Of a stretch of 64,000 nt of DNA, positions 15,226 through 24,139 are shown piece by piece. Each line of letters starts with the position of its first letter. Position 1 is the first letter of the stretch. The DNA lies in NCBI RefSeq assembly GCF_000379065.1, contig NZ_KB900614.1, forward strand, positions 3,684,892-3,748,891. Reading direction: 5' to 3'. The notes under the pieces are model-generated. The model was given only the letters and a program-made list of their open reading frames with translations, was not told where the DNA came from and searched no databases. Made by a program: the position numbers and the translations under genes. Source of the stretch: Salinispora mooreana (lineage in GTDB: Bacteria > Actinomycetota > Actinomycetes > Mycobacteriales > Micromonosporaceae).

Positions 15226-17541
15226 GTGGGGGGACCGGAGCTCGTACTCAACGCCAGCCGACAGCCGGCCGCGCTCGACGCCCGACGGGGCATCGTGCGG
15301 CTGCACCCGGAGGTGCTCACCGCGCTCGGGATCAGCCCCGGCGACCCGGTCCGGCTGGCCGGTCGGCGGGTCACCGCCGCCCGGGCCGCGGCGAGTGAGC
15401 CGGAGGCCACCCCCGGTGTGCTGTACGCCGATGACCTGACCCTGGGCAACCTCGGCCTGCGCGACGGCGGTGAGGTCACCGTCGGCCCGACCCCTGTCAC
15501 CGCCGCCGCCCGGGTGGTGCTCACCGGCGCACCGCAGGTGGTCGCGGCCGTCTCCCCGGAGCTGCTCCGGCTCGCACTACTCGGCAAGATGGTCACCACC
15601 GGCGACGACATCTCGCTGCTGCCGCAGGAGCTGCCGCCCCAGGAGGCGCTGCCCCGGGCGGTGCTGCCCGACCCAGCGTTACGTGGCCTCCTGACGGCGG
15701 CCCGACAGAGCCTGGCCAACCGGGTCGGCTACGCCTGGACCAGCACCCTGCTCACCGTCACCGCCGCCGCGCCGGCGTCGGCGGCGGTGGTGGTCACGAT
15801 GGAGACCGCCGTCGGGTGGGAGCACGGCCCCGCCACCCACGACCTCGCCGCCCATGACCCTGGCAGCCACGACCTGGTGACGCCCCGGGCGCTCTCCCCC
15901 GCCGAGGTGTCGCCCGTGCCCCGGACCGCCGCGGCCGCCGGGGCACGGGATGCCGCGCCGGCGGAGACGACCGACCCGGCCATGCCCACACTGGAGGAGC
16001 TACCCGGGCTGCGCGCCCAGGCCGAAGAGCTGACCGAGCTGCTCGACCTCGGCTTCCACCACGGTGCGGTGCTGCGCCGGCTCGGCACCAAGGTGGCGCT
16101 CGGCGTGCTCCTCGAGGGCCCGGCCGGGTCCGGCAAGTCCGCGCTCGTGCGCGCGGTCGCCGCCCGGGTCGATGCGCGGGTTCGGCCGCTCTGGGGGCCG
16201 GAGCTCGCCGCGTTGACCAACTCGGCCGCCGCCGAGCAGCTACGGACCGCGGCCGCCGCGGTACGCGCCGACGGACCGGCCGTCCTGCTGGTCACCGACG
16301 TGGAGGCGCTCGCCCCGGCAGCCGCGCCCGGCCCGGTGACCACCGTCTTCCGCCAGGTGGTGGCCGAGACCGTCGGGGCCGGGGCCGCCGTGGTGTGCAC
16401 CACCAGCCGCCTCGACGCCGTGGACCCCGCCCTGCGTTCCCCGGACCTGCTCCCGCTGCGGATCAGCGTCCCGCTGCCGGACGCCGCCCTGCGCCGGGAG
16501 CAGCTCGGGGTGCTGACCCAACCGGTGCCGCTCGCCGAGGACGTACGGCTGGACGAGGTCGCGGCGCGTACGCCCGGCTTCGTCGCCGCTGACCTGGCCG
16601 CACTGGTTCGCGAAGCGGGGGTCCGCGCCGCCCTGCGGCAGAAGACCGTTGAGCAACCCAGCATGACGATGGCCGACCTGCACGCGGCGCTGGCGGTGGT
16701 CCGCCCGACCACGATGGCCGCGTCGACCCTGGAGCTGGCATCGGTGACCCTCGACGACGTGGGGGACCTGGCCGAGGTCAAGCAGACCCTGACCGAGTCG
16801 GTGTTGTGGCCCCTCACCAATCCGGGCACCTTCGCGCGGCTGGGGGTGCAGCCGCCCCGCGGGGTCCTGCTCTACGGCCCGCCGGGTTGCGGCAAGACAT
16901 ACCTGGTGACCGCATTGGCCGGTTCCGGCCGGGCGAACGTGCTCTCGGTGAAGGGCGCCGAGCTGCTGTCGAAGTGGGTGGGCGAGAGCGAGCGTGCGGT
17001 GCGCGAGCTGTTCCGCCGGGCCCGCGAGGCCGCGCCGACCCTGGTCTTCCTGGACGAGGTGGACGCGCTGGCGCCAGTACGCGGTCAGGCCACCGACGGC
17101 GGTACGGCCGACCGGGTGGTGGCCGCCCTCCTCACCGAACTGGACGGAGTGGAGTCCCTACGCAACGTGGTTGTGGTCGGTGCGACCAACCGCCCGGACC
17201 TGGTCGACCCGGCTCTTCTGCGTCCCGGCCGGATGGAGCGGCTGGTCTACGTCCCGCCGCCGGACGAGGCGGGACGCGCGGAGATCCTGCGGGCGGCGTC
17301 GCGCACCGTGCCGCTGGCGCCGGAGGTGGACCTCGGCGCGCTCGCCGGAGACCTGGACGGCTTCTCCGCTGCGGACTGTGCGGCGCTGGTCCGGGAGGCG
17401 GCGCTCGCCGCGATGCGCGAATCGCTCGCCGCGGCGACGGTGACCACCGCTCACGTCGCGGTCGCCCGCACCCGCGTACGCCCCTCGCTGGACCCAGCCC
17501 AGGTCGCCTGGCTGGCTGCGTACGCGCGGAACCGTCAGTGA
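15226..17541 (+). CDS. CDC48-type tandem AAA+ ATPase
   Basis: 771 residues from GTG. Residues 1-85 match a CDC48 N-terminal double-psi barrel (LVLNASRQPAALDARRGIVRL). D1 has Walker A GPAGSGKSAL (near 297), but its Walker B equivalent is VLLVTDVEAL, without the DE pair. D2 is complete: GPPGCGKT (near 551), LVFLDEVDAL (near 607), the TNRPDLVDPALLRPGRMER arginine-finger region. D2 is therefore the likely motor and D1 mainly structural or nucleotide-sensing. Probably a hexameric unfoldase; mycobacteria keep a relative (Rv0435c type). It ends 7 bases into the convergent GNAT gene. Confidence 0.88.
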   Translation: MGGPELVLNASRQPAALDARRGIVRLHPEVLTALGISPGDPVRLAGRRVTAARAAASEPEATPGVLYADDLTLGNLGLRDGGEVTVGPTPVTAAARVVLTGAPQVVAAVSPELLRLALLGKMVTTGDDISLLPQELPPQEALPRAVLPDPALRGLLTAARQSLANRVGYAWTSTLLTVTAAAPASAAVVVTMETAVGWEHGPATHDLAAHDPGSHDLVTPRALSPAEVSPVPRTAAAAGARDAAPAETTDPAMPTLEELPGLRAQAEELTELLDLGFHHGAVLRRLGTKVALGVLLEGPAGSGKSALVRAVAARVDARVRPLWGPELAALTNSAAAEQLRTAAAAVRADGPAVLLVTDVEALAPAAAPGPVTTVFRQVVAETVGAGAAVVCTTSRLDAVDPALRSPDLLPLRISVPLPDAALRREQLGVLTQPVPLAEDVRLDEVAARTPGFVAADLAALVREAGVRAALRQKTVEQPSMTMADLHAALAVVRPTTMAASTLELASVTLDDVGDLAEVKQTLTESVLWPLTNPGTFARLGVQPPRGVLLYGPPGCGKTYLVTALAGSGRANVLSVKGAELLSKWVGESERAVRELFRRAREAAPTLVFLDEVDALAPVRGQATDGGTADRVVAALLTELDGVESLRNVVVVGATNRPDLVDPALLRPGRMERLVYVPPPDEAGRAEILRAASRTVPLAPEVDLGALAGDLDGFSAADCAALVREAALAAMRESLAAATVTTAHVAVARTRVRPSLDPAQVAWLAAYARNRQ

Positions 17542-18044
17542 ACGGTCGGCGTGGCGTCCAGCGACAGCTCCGCGTGGACCTGGCCGTCCGCTTCGCGCAG
17601 CCACGCGCCGCAGTTGGTGAGAACGGAGAGCGCACCCCGGTTGTCGGGGGTGGTCGCCGCGACCACGCGGCGCATGCCGACCGCGGCGGCCTTGTTGAGT
17701 AGCTCCCGGAGCGCGGCCGACCCGATCCCCCGGCCCCGCGCCGAGCGCCCCAGCCACAGCCCGGTTTCGACCGCTTCCGGCTCGTCACAGCGAGTCATCC
17801 GGATCGCCCCGACGACCTCGCCGGCGGCCAGGACGGCGTACATCCGGGTGCGGGTCGGGCCCGGCAACCCGGCGAAGCTGGCCCGGTGGAACTCGCGGAA
17901 CGCCTCCCGCCGGGCGTGTGACCAGCCGGCCGGGGCCTCGACCGGCGGCATGACATCGGTCGGATCCGCCTCAGCGGCAGCTACGGAGAGCAACGACTCG
18001 AGGTTCCGTTCGCTCACCGGCTCCAACCGCACATCACTCGCCAC
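17535..18044 (-). CDS. GNAT-family N-acetyltransferase
   Basis: About 169 residues. Acetyl-CoA loop GRSARGRGIGSAALREL (motif A, R/QxxGxG/A), followed by AAAVGMRRVVAATTPDNRGALSVLTNCGA, as in RimJ/RimL-type GNAT enzymes. GTG at 18044 gives VASDVRLEPV as the N-terminus; upstream starts lack a ribosome site. Substrate unknown. Tail-to-tail overlap with the AAA gene. Confidence 0.82.
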   Translation of the reverse strand: MASDVRLEPVSERNLESLLSVAAAEADPTDVMPPVEAPAGWSHARREAFREFHRASFAGLPGPTRTRMYAVLAAGEVVGAIRMTRCDEPEAVETGLWLGRSARGRGIGSAALRELLNKAAAVGMRRVVAATTPDNRGALSVLTNCGAWLREADGQVHAELSLDATPTVH

Positions 18045-18261
18045 GTGAGGCAGTGTGCCGGGCCAACTGGCGAGCGTCCAGCTCAATCGGGGCGGACTGA
18101 CGATCCGGACGAAGGGATCGACCGGTCGGCCCTATCCGAATCATCCTCACCCTCCGTTGCTGATTTCTCCGTCCCCCACCACGCCAGCAGGTAGCGTCAG
18201 CACTGGTGGCCCGCCGGGCTTCCGTGGCACGAGCCGACCGTTTGCGACAGGGGGATCGCGG

Positions 18262-18477
18262 ATGTTGCAGCGCCTTCACGAGACCGGCCTTCGAGCGGAG
18301 CACGCCTATCTCGCGGGTTTTGTAAGCATTGGTCTGTCTTTTGGCAGTTGGTTCCTCTCCAAGCATCTGGAGCGGGCGGGCATGGCCCGCGCCGACCGCT
18401 GGGGGATCTTCATCGGCGAGTGGGCTCCGACCTTCATCGCCATCGGCAACGGCCTGCGCATGTATGAAAAGCGCTGA
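18262..18477 (+). CDS. Small single-pass membrane protein
   Basis: 71 residues: MLQRLHETGLRAEHAYL, then a hydrophobic segment AGFVSIGLSFGSWFL, a basic loop SKHLERAGMARADRWG, and a second weaker hydrophobic stretch IFIGEWAPTFIAIGNGL ending MYEKR. GGGGGATC precedes the ATG. Unknown function. A hairpin right after the stop looks like its terminator. Confidence 0.75.
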   Translation: MLQRLHETGLRAEHAYLAGFVSIGLSFGSWFLSKHLERAGMARADRWGIFIGEWAPTFIAIGNGLRMYEKR

Positions 18478-18487
18478 CCTGACCGCA

Positions 18488-18510
18488 GGGGCCGGCTGTG
18501 GGCCGGCCCC
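18488..18510. terminator. Bidirectional hairpin between convergent genes
   Basis: GGGGCCGGC, five-base loop, GCCGGCCCC: a perfect 9-bp GC stem filling the gap between the small membrane protein and the DUF3263 gene. No T-run, as is common in high-G+C actinomycetes. Confidence 0.7.
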
Positions 18511-18948
18511 TCAGCGACGTCGGTCGCGGGCTCGGGCCGAGCGCAGGCGACGCAGCCGCCCCACCAGGAGCGGCTCGGCCGCCAGGGCCGCCGGGTTGTC
18601 CAGCAACAGGTTCACCAGCTGGTAGTAGCGGGTGGCGGTGCAGCCGAACCGGTCCCGGATCGCCTGTTCCTTGGCGCCCGGGTGCCGCCACCACTGCTGC
18701 TCGAAGTCGAGGATGTCCCGCTCCCGCTCGGTCAGCCCGGCGGTCGAGCCGACAGCTTCCCCCGGCGCGTCGCCGACGGCGTCTCCCGGCGCACCGCCGC
18801 CGGCCCCCACGGAGTCCGGCTCGAGGTCGGCCGACGCGACGGCCTCCACCTCGGGCACCGGCCGGGGCGGCGGTACGACCGAGCGCCCGTCGCCGGACCG
18901 CCCGGTACCGGAGGGTTCGGCGGCGGCCTGGGCGGCGTCGGACGACAT
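18511..18948 (-). CDS. DUF3263-containing protein
   Basis: 145 residues. The first 65 are low-complexity and acidic or Pro/Gly/Ala-rich. Residues 70-140 hold the DUF3263 helix bundle (LTERERDILDFEQQWWRHPG, RFGCTATRYYQLVNLLLD). It resembles a helix-turn-helix, and the family is nearly confined to Actinobacteria. GAGGAG lies 5 bases before the ATG. Molecular role unknown; a DNA-binding role is inference from the fold. Confidence 0.85.
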   Translation of the reverse strand: MSSDAAQAAAEPSGTGRSGDGRSVVPPPRPVPEVEAVASADLEPDSVGAGGGAPGDAVGDAPGEAVGSTAGLTERERDILDFEQQWWRHPGAKEQAIRDRFGCTATRYYQLVNLLLDNPAALAAEPLLVGRLRRLRSARARDRRR

Positions 18949-19144
18949 GACACTCCTCGCGGGGACGGTCGGCCCGGTACGGCTGGCCCGGGGGTGCCTC
19001 AGCCTAGTGCGCGCTCGGCCAGGCGCACGAGACGGCCGGCCGAGCGGTGAGGCGGGCGGGCCCGGGCCAGCCGGCCTGCTGGACCGGCTCACCGGACGAG
19101 CGAGCCTGCCGGACGCGGGCGGTCCGCGGGCGGTTCGGCTGGCA

Positions 19145-20167
19145 TCAGGAGATGTCCCGACGACGTATCGCCCAGCACGCCCCGCCGAGGATGAGCACCA
19201 GCCCCGCCGCGAGCAGCCCGGACGTGTGTTGCCAGGTGAGGGTCAGGGTCTCCGGTTCACATTGACCGAAGGGGTTGACCTGGCACGACTGCCAGTTCCG
19301 GAGGACGACCTCCTTCTGCAACCAGGCCTGCACGTAGGTGGGGAGCAGCCACGCCTCGACGAACTTCGCTCCGGTCAGTTTGAGCAGCACCCCGAGACCG
19401 AACTGCCCGACCACCACCACCCCGACCGCGCCGCCCAGCGCCATCGCGGTGTGCCGGCCGAGCGAGGCCAGCCCGAAGCCGAGAACGGCGGCGACCAGGA
19501 CGAGCACCACGCCACGCAGGCTGGTCAGGGCGAAGGACTGCCAGGCGCCGGCGGTCATCCCTTCGGTGCTGCCGCGCGTGGTGGCGATCAGCCAGAAGCC
19601 GCCGAACCAGAGCACCGTCGTGGTCACCGCCAACGCCAGCAGCCCGGCGAGAAGGGCCGCCAGCTTGGTCAGCAGGACGGTCACCCGCTTCGGCCGCCAC
19701 AACAGCATGGTCATCATGCCGCCGGTGTTCCACTCGGCGCCCACGAAGGAGGAGCCCACCACGAAACCGACCAGGGCCAGGATCGCCGCGGGCGCGATCA
19801 GCGTCCCGCCGAAGCTGGCCCGAAAGTCGAAGGTGGCCGGTAGGTACTGTTCCGCCGGGAAGATGTCCCGGGGTGGGGGCGAGATCCCGGAGCAGTCCCG
19901 GGGGAAGCGACCCGACTGGTCGCCCCGGGCCGCCGCCTGCTCGCACTCCGCCCGAATCTCTTCGCTCTGCCGCACCTGCTGCTGCCAGTCTTGCTCGGCG
20001 GCCACCTCGGCCCTGGCCCGGGCCGCGTCGTCGATCTTCTGGTTCGACAGGAAAACCCCGACAGCCACCGTTGCCAACACCGCCAGGCCCAGCACGGTCG
20101 CCCAGCGGGTGAGGCGCCGCAGCACCAGTCGGCGTAGTTCCGCACGGTAGAGACTCACGATCCCCAC
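19145..20167 (-). CDS. ABC-2 type transporter permease
   Basis: 340 residues. One membrane helix at 22-42, then an extracytoplasmic loop of about 70 residues with two cysteines, then five helices (LIAPAAILALVGFVVGSSFV, LTKLAALLAGLLALAVTT and so on). The last helix ends in ACWAIRRRDIS. The start overlaps the ATPase gene by 13 bases. With that ATPase it forms a second exporter, separate from the one at 10.5 kb. Confidence 0.88.
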   Translation of the reverse strand: MGIVSLYRAELRRLVLRRLTRWATVLGLAVLATVAVGVFLSNQKIDDAARARAEVAAEQDWQQQVRQSEEIRAECEQAAARGDQSGRFPRDCSGISPPPRDIFPAEQYLPATFDFRASFGGTLIAPAAILALVGFVVGSSFVGAEWNTGGMMTMLLWRPKRVTVLLTKLAALLAGLLALAVTTTVLWFGGFWLIATTRGSTEGMTAGAWQSFALTSLRGVVLVLVAAVLGFGLASLGRHTAMALGGAVGVVVVGQFGLGVLLKLTGAKFVEAWLLPTYVQAWLQKEVVLRNWQSCQVNPFGQCEPETLTLTWQHTSGLLAAGLVLILGGACWAIRRRDIS

Positions 20168-21159
20168 CCTCCTGTGCTGCTGGGACCCACCGCCGCGGGC
20201 TTCGCCGACTGGTCGACCTGCCGGCTTTGGCCGGGGGCCGGCGCGGTGGCGGTCAGCTCGAGGAAGACACTCTCCAGATCGGCGTCGACCCAGACCAGCT
20301 CGCTGACGTACAGGCCCTGACCGGCGAGGAGGCGGGTCACCATAGCGGCTTTCTCCACCCCGGCGAGCATCAGGTGGTCCGGCTCCCGGGTGACCCGGAA
20401 CCCAGCCCGGGTCAGCGCCTCACTCGCCGCCGGCAGGTCGGCCACCACCTCCAAACGCACCCGGACGGTGCCGGCCGAGTGGGCCGCCAGCACCTTCTCC
20501 ACCGGGCCGAACGCGACCCGGCGGCCCAACGAAATGATCGTGACCGAGTCACAGATCAGTTGGATCTCGGCGAGGATGTGGCTGGAGAGCAGCACCGTGG
20601 TGCCGGCGTCGGACAGGTTTCGCATCAACGCCCGCATCTCCCGGATGCCACCCGGGTCGAGCCCGTTGGCCGGCTCATCCAGGATCAGCAGTCGCGGCTC
20701 CTTCAGCAGGGCGGAGGCGACGGCCAGCCGCTGCTTCATGCCGAGCGAGTAGGTCTTCACCCGCTCCCGGGACCGGTCTCGCAGCCCCACCAGCTCCAGC
20801 ACCTCGTCCGTCCGGCTGGAGCGGACCTGTCCCGCGGTAGCCAGCAGGGACAGGGTTTCCCGGGCGGTGAAGTGTGGGAAGAACTGCGGGCTCTCCACGA
20901 TCGCGCCGACCCGACCGGTGACCGCTGACAGGTCGGCCGGGACCTCGTGGCCGAGCAGTCTCATCCGACCGCCATCGGGCCGGATGAGACCGAGCAGCGT
21001 ACGAAGGGTGGTTGTCTTACCCGACCCGTTCGGGCCGAGGAAGCCGTGCACCTGGCCCGGCTCCACCCACATGTCGAAGCCGTCGAGCGCGTTGCGGGTG
21101 CCGCGCCTTCGGCTTCGATAGGACTTTCGCAGACCCTCTATTTCCAGGACAGCCGTCAA
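20155..21159 (-). CDS. ABC transporter ATP-binding protein
   Basis: 334 residues from TTG, with GGGAGG 6 bases upstream. Walker A GPNGSGKT, Q-loop VESPQFF, signature YSLGMKQRLA, Walker B LLILDEPANGLDPGG, switch His in SSHILAE. The C-terminal 110 residues resemble those of drug/bacteriocin exporter ATPases (CcmA/DrrA type). Paired with the overlapping permease gene. Confidence 0.93.
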   Translation of the reverse strand: MTAVLEIEGLRKSYRSRRRGTRNALDGFDMWVEPGQVHGFLGPNGSGKTTTLRTLLGLIRPDGGRMRLLGHEVPADLSAVTGRVGAIVESPQFFPHFTARETLSLLATAGQVRSSRTDEVLELVGLRDRSRERVKTYSLGMKQRLAVASALLKEPRLLILDEPANGLDPGGIREMRALMRNLSDAGTTVLLSSHILAEIQLICDSVTIISLGRRVAFGPVEKVLAAHSAGTVRVRLEVVADLPAASEALTRAGFRVTREPDHLMLAGVEKAAMVTRLLAGQGLYVSELVWVDADLESVFLELTATAPAPGQSRQVDQSAKPAAVGPSSTGGWGS

Positions 21160-21191
21160 GCTGCACCTCCCCCGTTGGCAGCACTAACGAC

Positions 21192-21219
21192 ACAATACGC
21201 GGTACTACCTTTTACGCAA
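21192..21219 (-). promoter_or_regulatory. Candidate promoter for the ABC exporter operon
   Basis: Minus-strand TTGCGT (21214-21219) and TATTGT (21192-21197), 16-base spacer, 33 bases before the TTG start. One of the better sigma-A-like matches in the window. Confidence 0.5.
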
Positions 21220-21274
21220 TACCCAACTCGCGCATCATGGCGGAAAGCGGCGATAGGAGGTGTGGTCGTGCGAT

Positions 21275-22060
21275 TCAGGCGCAGACAACCCGCACGCCAG
21301 CGGCGCGGAAGGCGGCGACCACCTCAGGCGCCGCACCGGAGTCAGTGACCAGGGTCTCCATCCGGTCCACCGGGCAGATCCGGGCAAAGGCGTGGCCACC
21401 CAGCTTGGACGAGTCGGCGATCACCACCACCCGCTTCGCCCGCGCCACCATCAGGCTGTTCATCGCCGCCTCCCCCTCATGGTGGGCGGCGGCGCCGAGC
21501 TGCGGGTCAACCGCGTCCACCCCGAGCAGGGCCACATCCAGGGTGACCTCGCGCAGCAGGGCCCCACCCAGCGGGCCGACCAGCTCGAATGACTTGGGCC
21601 GCACCACCCCACCGGCCACCACGACCTTCATCCGGGACCGGACCAACAGCTCGTTGGCGATGTTGAGGGCGTTGGTGACCACGGTGAGCTGGGCGCCCTC
21701 GGCGCTGGTGTGCAGATCCGGCCGTACGGCCAGCGCTCGCGCCACCTCGGTGCTGGTGGTGCCGCCGTTGAGACCGACCACCGTGCCCGGGGCCACCAGC
21801 GCCGCGGCCGCCGCGCCGATCCGCTGCTTCTCGGCTGAGTGCTTCGCGGACTTGTACCGCAGCGGCAGGTCATACGAGACACCGTTGGCAACCGCCCCAC
21901 CCCGGGTACGCGTGATCATCTGCTGCTGGGCGAGCTGGTCGAAATCCCGGCGGATGGTGGCCTGCGAGACGGCCAGGCGCTCGGCGGCCCCCTCGACACT
22001 GACCCGGCCGCTGTCGGTCAGCATCTCGAGCAGGGCGTTCCATCTCGCGTACCGGTCCAC
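21275..22060 (-). CDS. DeoR/AgaR-family transcriptional regulator
   Basis: 261 residues. N-terminal DeoR helix-turn-helix (RVSVEGAAERLAVSQATIRRD), then a sugar-phosphate isomerase-like sensor domain with NGGTTSTEVARAL, VVTNALNIANEL, VVAGGVVR and DSSKLGG. GTG start behind GGAGGG. It diverges from the SIS-ROK-NagA operon, so its effector is likely an amino-sugar phosphate (GlcNAc-6-P or GalNAc-6-P). The 184-base gap holds GTGCG-rich repeats near 22094-22117 that may be its sites. Confidence 0.9.
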   Translation of the reverse strand: MDRYARWNALLEMLTDSGRVSVEGAAERLAVSQATIRRDFDQLAQQQMITRTRGGAVANGVSYDLPLRYKSAKHSAEKQRIGAAAAALVAPGTVVGLNGGTTSTEVARALAVRPDLHTSAEGAQLTVVTNALNIANELLVRSRMKVVVAGGVVRPKSFELVGPLGGALLREVTLDVALLGVDAVDPQLGAAAHHEGEAAMNSLMVARAKRVVVIADSSKLGGHAFARICPVDRMETLVTDSGAAPEVVAAFRAAGVRVVCA

Positions 22061-22244
22061 CCCGAGCCCTCCAGCGGCTGCACGATTGCTGATTGTGCGT
22101 GCACACTAGTGCGCGAAACTACGTAAAGGCAACGCCGGTTCTGCTCGATCCCGGGCCTGGTTGCCACCACCACCTCAATCGGCGCACAATGGCGCGCGAA
22201 AGCCGGGCCTAACGAGCCAAATTGCGCACGTTCAGGAGAACCTG

Positions 22245-23174
22245 ATGTCGTACGTCGACATGGAGATCGCGAGTCAACCCGACTGCTGGCGAACCGCGGC
22301 ACGGCTGGCCACCTCGGTGGTCGACCGACTGCCCCAGCCCGGCGAGCGAGTCGCCGTCGTGGGCTGCGGCACCTCCTGGTTCATGGCGATGGCCTACGCC
22401 GCCCGCCGCGAGCACGTCGGCCACGGTGAGACCGACGCCTTCCAGGCCAGCGAGTTTCCCACCGGCCGCCGCTACGACCGGCTGATCGCGATCACCCGCT
22501 CCGGCACCACCACCGAGGTGACCGATCTGCTCGCCGCGCTCCGCGGCGTGCTGCCCACCACCGTCCTGGTCGGTGACCCCGCCGCCCCGGCCGCCGATCT
22601 GGCCGACGCCACGGTGCCGTTGGCCTTCGCCGACGAACGCGCGGTGGTGCAGACCCGATTCGCGACGACCGCGCTGGCCCTGCTCCGCGCCCACCTGGGC
22701 GACAACATCCCCGCGCTCTCCGCCGACGCCGAGGTGGCGGTACGCGCTCCCCTACCGATCGACCCCGCCCGGATCGAACAGGTCACCTTCCTCGGCCGGG
22801 GGTGGACCGTCGGGCTGGCCCACGAGGCGGCGCTGAAGTGCCGCGAGGCCGCCACCTTCTGGGCCGAGGCGTACCCGGGCATGGACTACCGGCACGGCCC
22901 GATCTCTGTCGCCGCACCAGGCCGGCTGGTCTGGGCCTTCGGAGACCTGCCCGAGGGGCTTGCGGAGGATGTGGCGGCCACCGGCGCAGCCTTCGTGCAC
23001 AGCCGCACCCACGGATGCCGCAGCGTGATCGGGAACTGGGCCGCCAGTCGCACACCGCTGGACCCGATGGCCGACCTGATCCTGGCGCAGCGCTTCGCCG
23101 TCACGCTCGCCACCAGCCGCGGCCTCGACCCCGACGCGCCGCGGCACCTCGCCCGCTCCGTGGTGTTGGCATGA
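22245..23174 (+). CDS. SIS-domain amino-sugar phosphate isomerase/deaminase (AgaS-like)
   Basis: 309 residues with two SIS domains as in the GlmS isomerase half: GCGTSWFMAMAYAARRE with the phosphate loop ITRSGTTTEVTDLL, then LGRGWTVGLAHEAALKCREA and HGPISV. AGGAG lies 7 bases before the ATG. The operon has nagA but no nagB, so this protein probably does the deamination/isomerisation of the amino-sugar phosphate, as AgaS does. Its stop overlaps the ROK start (ATGA). Confidence 0.85.
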   Translation: MSYVDMEIASQPDCWRTAARLATSVVDRLPQPGERVAVVGCGTSWFMAMAYAARREHVGHGETDAFQASEFPTGRRYDRLIAITRSGTTTEVTDLLAALRGVLPTTVLVGDPAAPAADLADATVPLAFADERAVVQTRFATTALALLRAHLGDNIPALSADAEVAVRAPLPIDPARIEQVTFLGRGWTVGLAHEAALKCREAATFWAEAYPGMDYRHGPISVAAPGRLVWAFGDLPEGLAEDVAATGAAFVHSRTHGCRSVIGNWAASRTPLDPMADLILAQRFAVTLATSRGLDPDAPRHLARSVVLA

Positions 23175-24139
23175 GCAGCGGGAAGCTGAGCGGAGCGCCG
23201 AGCGGCGCACCCGACCGGCAGCAGGTCGTGGTCGCGATCGATGTCGGCGGCAGCGGGATGAAGTGCGCCCTGGTCCATCGGGACGGCACGGTCGCGCGCA
23301 CCGAACACCACCCGACCCAGACCGCGCGCGGCCCGGCGGCGGTGGTCGACACCATCCTCGACGTCGCCGCGGCCCTGGCAGCCACGGCCCGCCACGAAGG
23401 GCTCGCCCCGGTGGCGCTCGGCCTCGCCGTCCCGGGCGTCATCGACGAAGCAGCGGGGGTGGCGATCTGGTCGTCCAACATCGGCTTCCGCGACGTGCCG
23501 CTGCGGGCCCTGGCCACGACCCGGCTCGGGATACCGGCGGTGCTCGGCCATGATGTCCGCGTCGGCGGCGTCGCCGAAGCGCGCCTCGGCGCCGGTCGGG
23601 CTGATCGACACGTTCTCTTCGTCGCCATCGGCACCGGCATCGCCGCCGCCCATGTGATCGACGGAACGGCCGCCGCCGGCGCGCACGGCGCTGCCGGGGA
23701 ACTCGGCCACATCCTGGTCCGCCCCGGTGGACCGCGCTGCGGCTGCGGGCAGGCGGGCTGTCTGGAGGCGATCGCGTCCGCCGCGGCGGTCGCCCGTCGC
23801 TACGCCGAGCTGGCCGGCAGCACACCGGGGCCGAGCGCGGCCGAGGTGGCCGCCCGCGCCGCCGCCGGCGACCCGCTGGCCCAGCAGGTCTGGACGGAGG
23901 CCGTCGCGGCCCTCGCCGACGGCCTCGCCACCGGCCAGGCCCTCTTCGACGTGGAGACGGTCATACTCGGCGGCGGGCTGGCCCGTGCCGGCGCCCAACT
24001 TCTCGACCCGCTGCGGGCCGCACTGCACGACCGAATGACCCTCCACCGCGAGCCGCGGCTGGTCCCAGCGGCCCTCGGCACCGAGGCGGGCTGCCTCGGT
24101 GCCGCCCTGCTCGCCCTCGACAACCTGGAGAAGCGATGA
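23171..24139 (+). CDS. ROK-family sugar kinase
   Basis: 322 residues. ATP-binding AIDVGGSGMKCALV, the ROK motif in GELGHILVRPGG with the zinc-binding CGCGQAGCLE, and VILGGGLARAG near the C-terminus. Probably phosphorylates N-acetylglucosamine or a related sugar to feed NagA. Coupled by ATGA overlaps to the genes on both sides, so one translational unit. Confidence 0.9.
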   Translation: MSSGKLSGAPSGAPDRQQVVVAIDVGGSGMKCALVHRDGTVARTEHHPTQTARGPAAVVDTILDVAAALAATARHEGLAPVALGLAVPGVIDEAAGVAIWSSNIGFRDVPLRALATTRLGIPAVLGHDVRVGGVAEARLGAGRADRHVLFVAIGTGIAAAHVIDGTAAAGAHGAAGELGHILVRPGGPRCGCGQAGCLEAIASAAAVARRYAELAGSTPGPSAAEVAARAAAGDPLAQQVWTEAVAALADGLATGQALFDVETVILGGGLARAGAQLLDPLRAALHDRMTLHREPRLVPAALGTEAGCLGAALLALDNLEKR

